Of a DNA stretch of 5,168 nt, positions 5,038 through 5,168 are shown piece by piece (the first letter of the stretch is position 1; every line of letters begins with the position of its first letter). The notes beneath the pieces were generated by a model. It was not told where the DNA came from, ran no database searches, and saw only the letters and a list, made by a program, of their open reading frames with translations. Location of the stretch: the NCBI GenBank assembly GCA_021107335.1, contig JAIOSZ010000257.1, positions 1 to 5,168 of the forward strand, written 5' to 3'. Both the position numbers and the translations under genes were made by a program. The stretch comes from Desulfuromonadaceae bacterium. Its GTDB lineage: Bacteria; Desulfobacterota; Desulfuromonadia; Desulfuromonadales; Syntrophotaleaceae.

Positions 5038-5168
5038 GAAGCCGCTTGCAAAAGAGCATCGGCCAGGGCGCTGGCCAGCTGGTCAGGACAACTGGTGCCC
5101 TTAGCACCACATTCAATCCCCCGCAACCGTTCGATAATCACACTAACCGGCTGACCTGCAGCTAGAGC
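5034..5168 (-). CDS. TSCPD-domain protein, C-terminal 44 residues (5' end beyond window)
   Basis: The frame is open from the right edge to the TGA at 5036-5034 and reads ALAAGQPVSVIIERLRGIEC, then GAKGTSCPDQLASALADALL and QAAS. TSCPD is the name-giving motif of a domain found at the C-terminus of B12-dependent ribonucleotide reductases and in a family of short stand-alone proteins. The spacing here (RLRGIxCGxKGTSCPDQLAxAL) fits the short stand-alone family (about 80-90 residues; I recall it as TIGR03905) better than the long reductase, whose motif usually reads SCPDAI. The function of the short form is not established. The two cysteines (C33 and C41 of the visible part) could bind metal. It overlaps the GIY-YIG gene by TTGA, so the two are probably co-translated. 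Confidence 0.75.
   Translation of the reverse strand, partial: ALAAGQPVSVIIERLRGIECGAKGTSCPDQLASALADALLQAAS

Noticed and set aside
4675..5154. Plus-strand open frame of 159 codons
   Set aside because: It is the antisense shadow of the GIY-YIG gene and the TSCPD gene end, both supported by motifs.

Overview
The window looks like chromosome from a Gram-negative, anaerobic or microaerobic bacterium. A deltaproteobacterium of the Desulfuromonas/Geobacter kind is my best guess, inferred from the mix of genes rather than from any marker, so it is only moderately supported. Genes are moderately GC-rich with strong AGGAGG-type ribosome sites. Almost everything lies on the minus strand. The exception is one damaged plus-strand gene.

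Left to right: (1) 1-1246, minus: most of cydA, haem subunit I of cytochrome bd quinol oxidase, running off the left edge; it has the short-Q-loop form. (2) 1247-1855: a 609-base AT-richer gap with no convincing gene, but with a 16-base inverted repeat at 1396-1411 and 1812-1827 and two hairpins. (3) 1856-2179, plus: a nitroreductase-family gene that keeps its N- and C-terminal ends but lacks the middle of the fold, apparently by in-frame deletion, followed by a clear intrinsic terminator. (4) 2276-3921, minus: a promoter, an FMN riboswitch, stand-alone ribB (riboflavin synthesis) and a LysE/RhtB-type exporter, with no obvious terminator between the last two; this reads as one FMN-controlled unit. 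(5) 3961-4336, minus: ppnP, a small cupin nucleoside phosphorylase, with its own terminator. (6) 4368-4617: a 29-base perfect hairpin followed by a 216-base nested inverted-repeat element that codes for nothing obvious. (7) 4693-5168, minus: a small GIY-YIG nuclease-domain protein whose TTG start overlaps the stop of an upstream TSCPD-domain protein cut by the right edge.

Functionally this is mostly housekeeping: respiration, flavin synthesis, nucleoside salvage and a small nuclease pair. The less ordinary content is between the genes: the folded element at 4402-4617, the inverted repeat around 1396-1827, the riboswitch-led ribB-exporter arrangement, and the internally deleted nitroreductase. 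I see no CRISPR array, tRNA, rRNA, transposase or phage gene.
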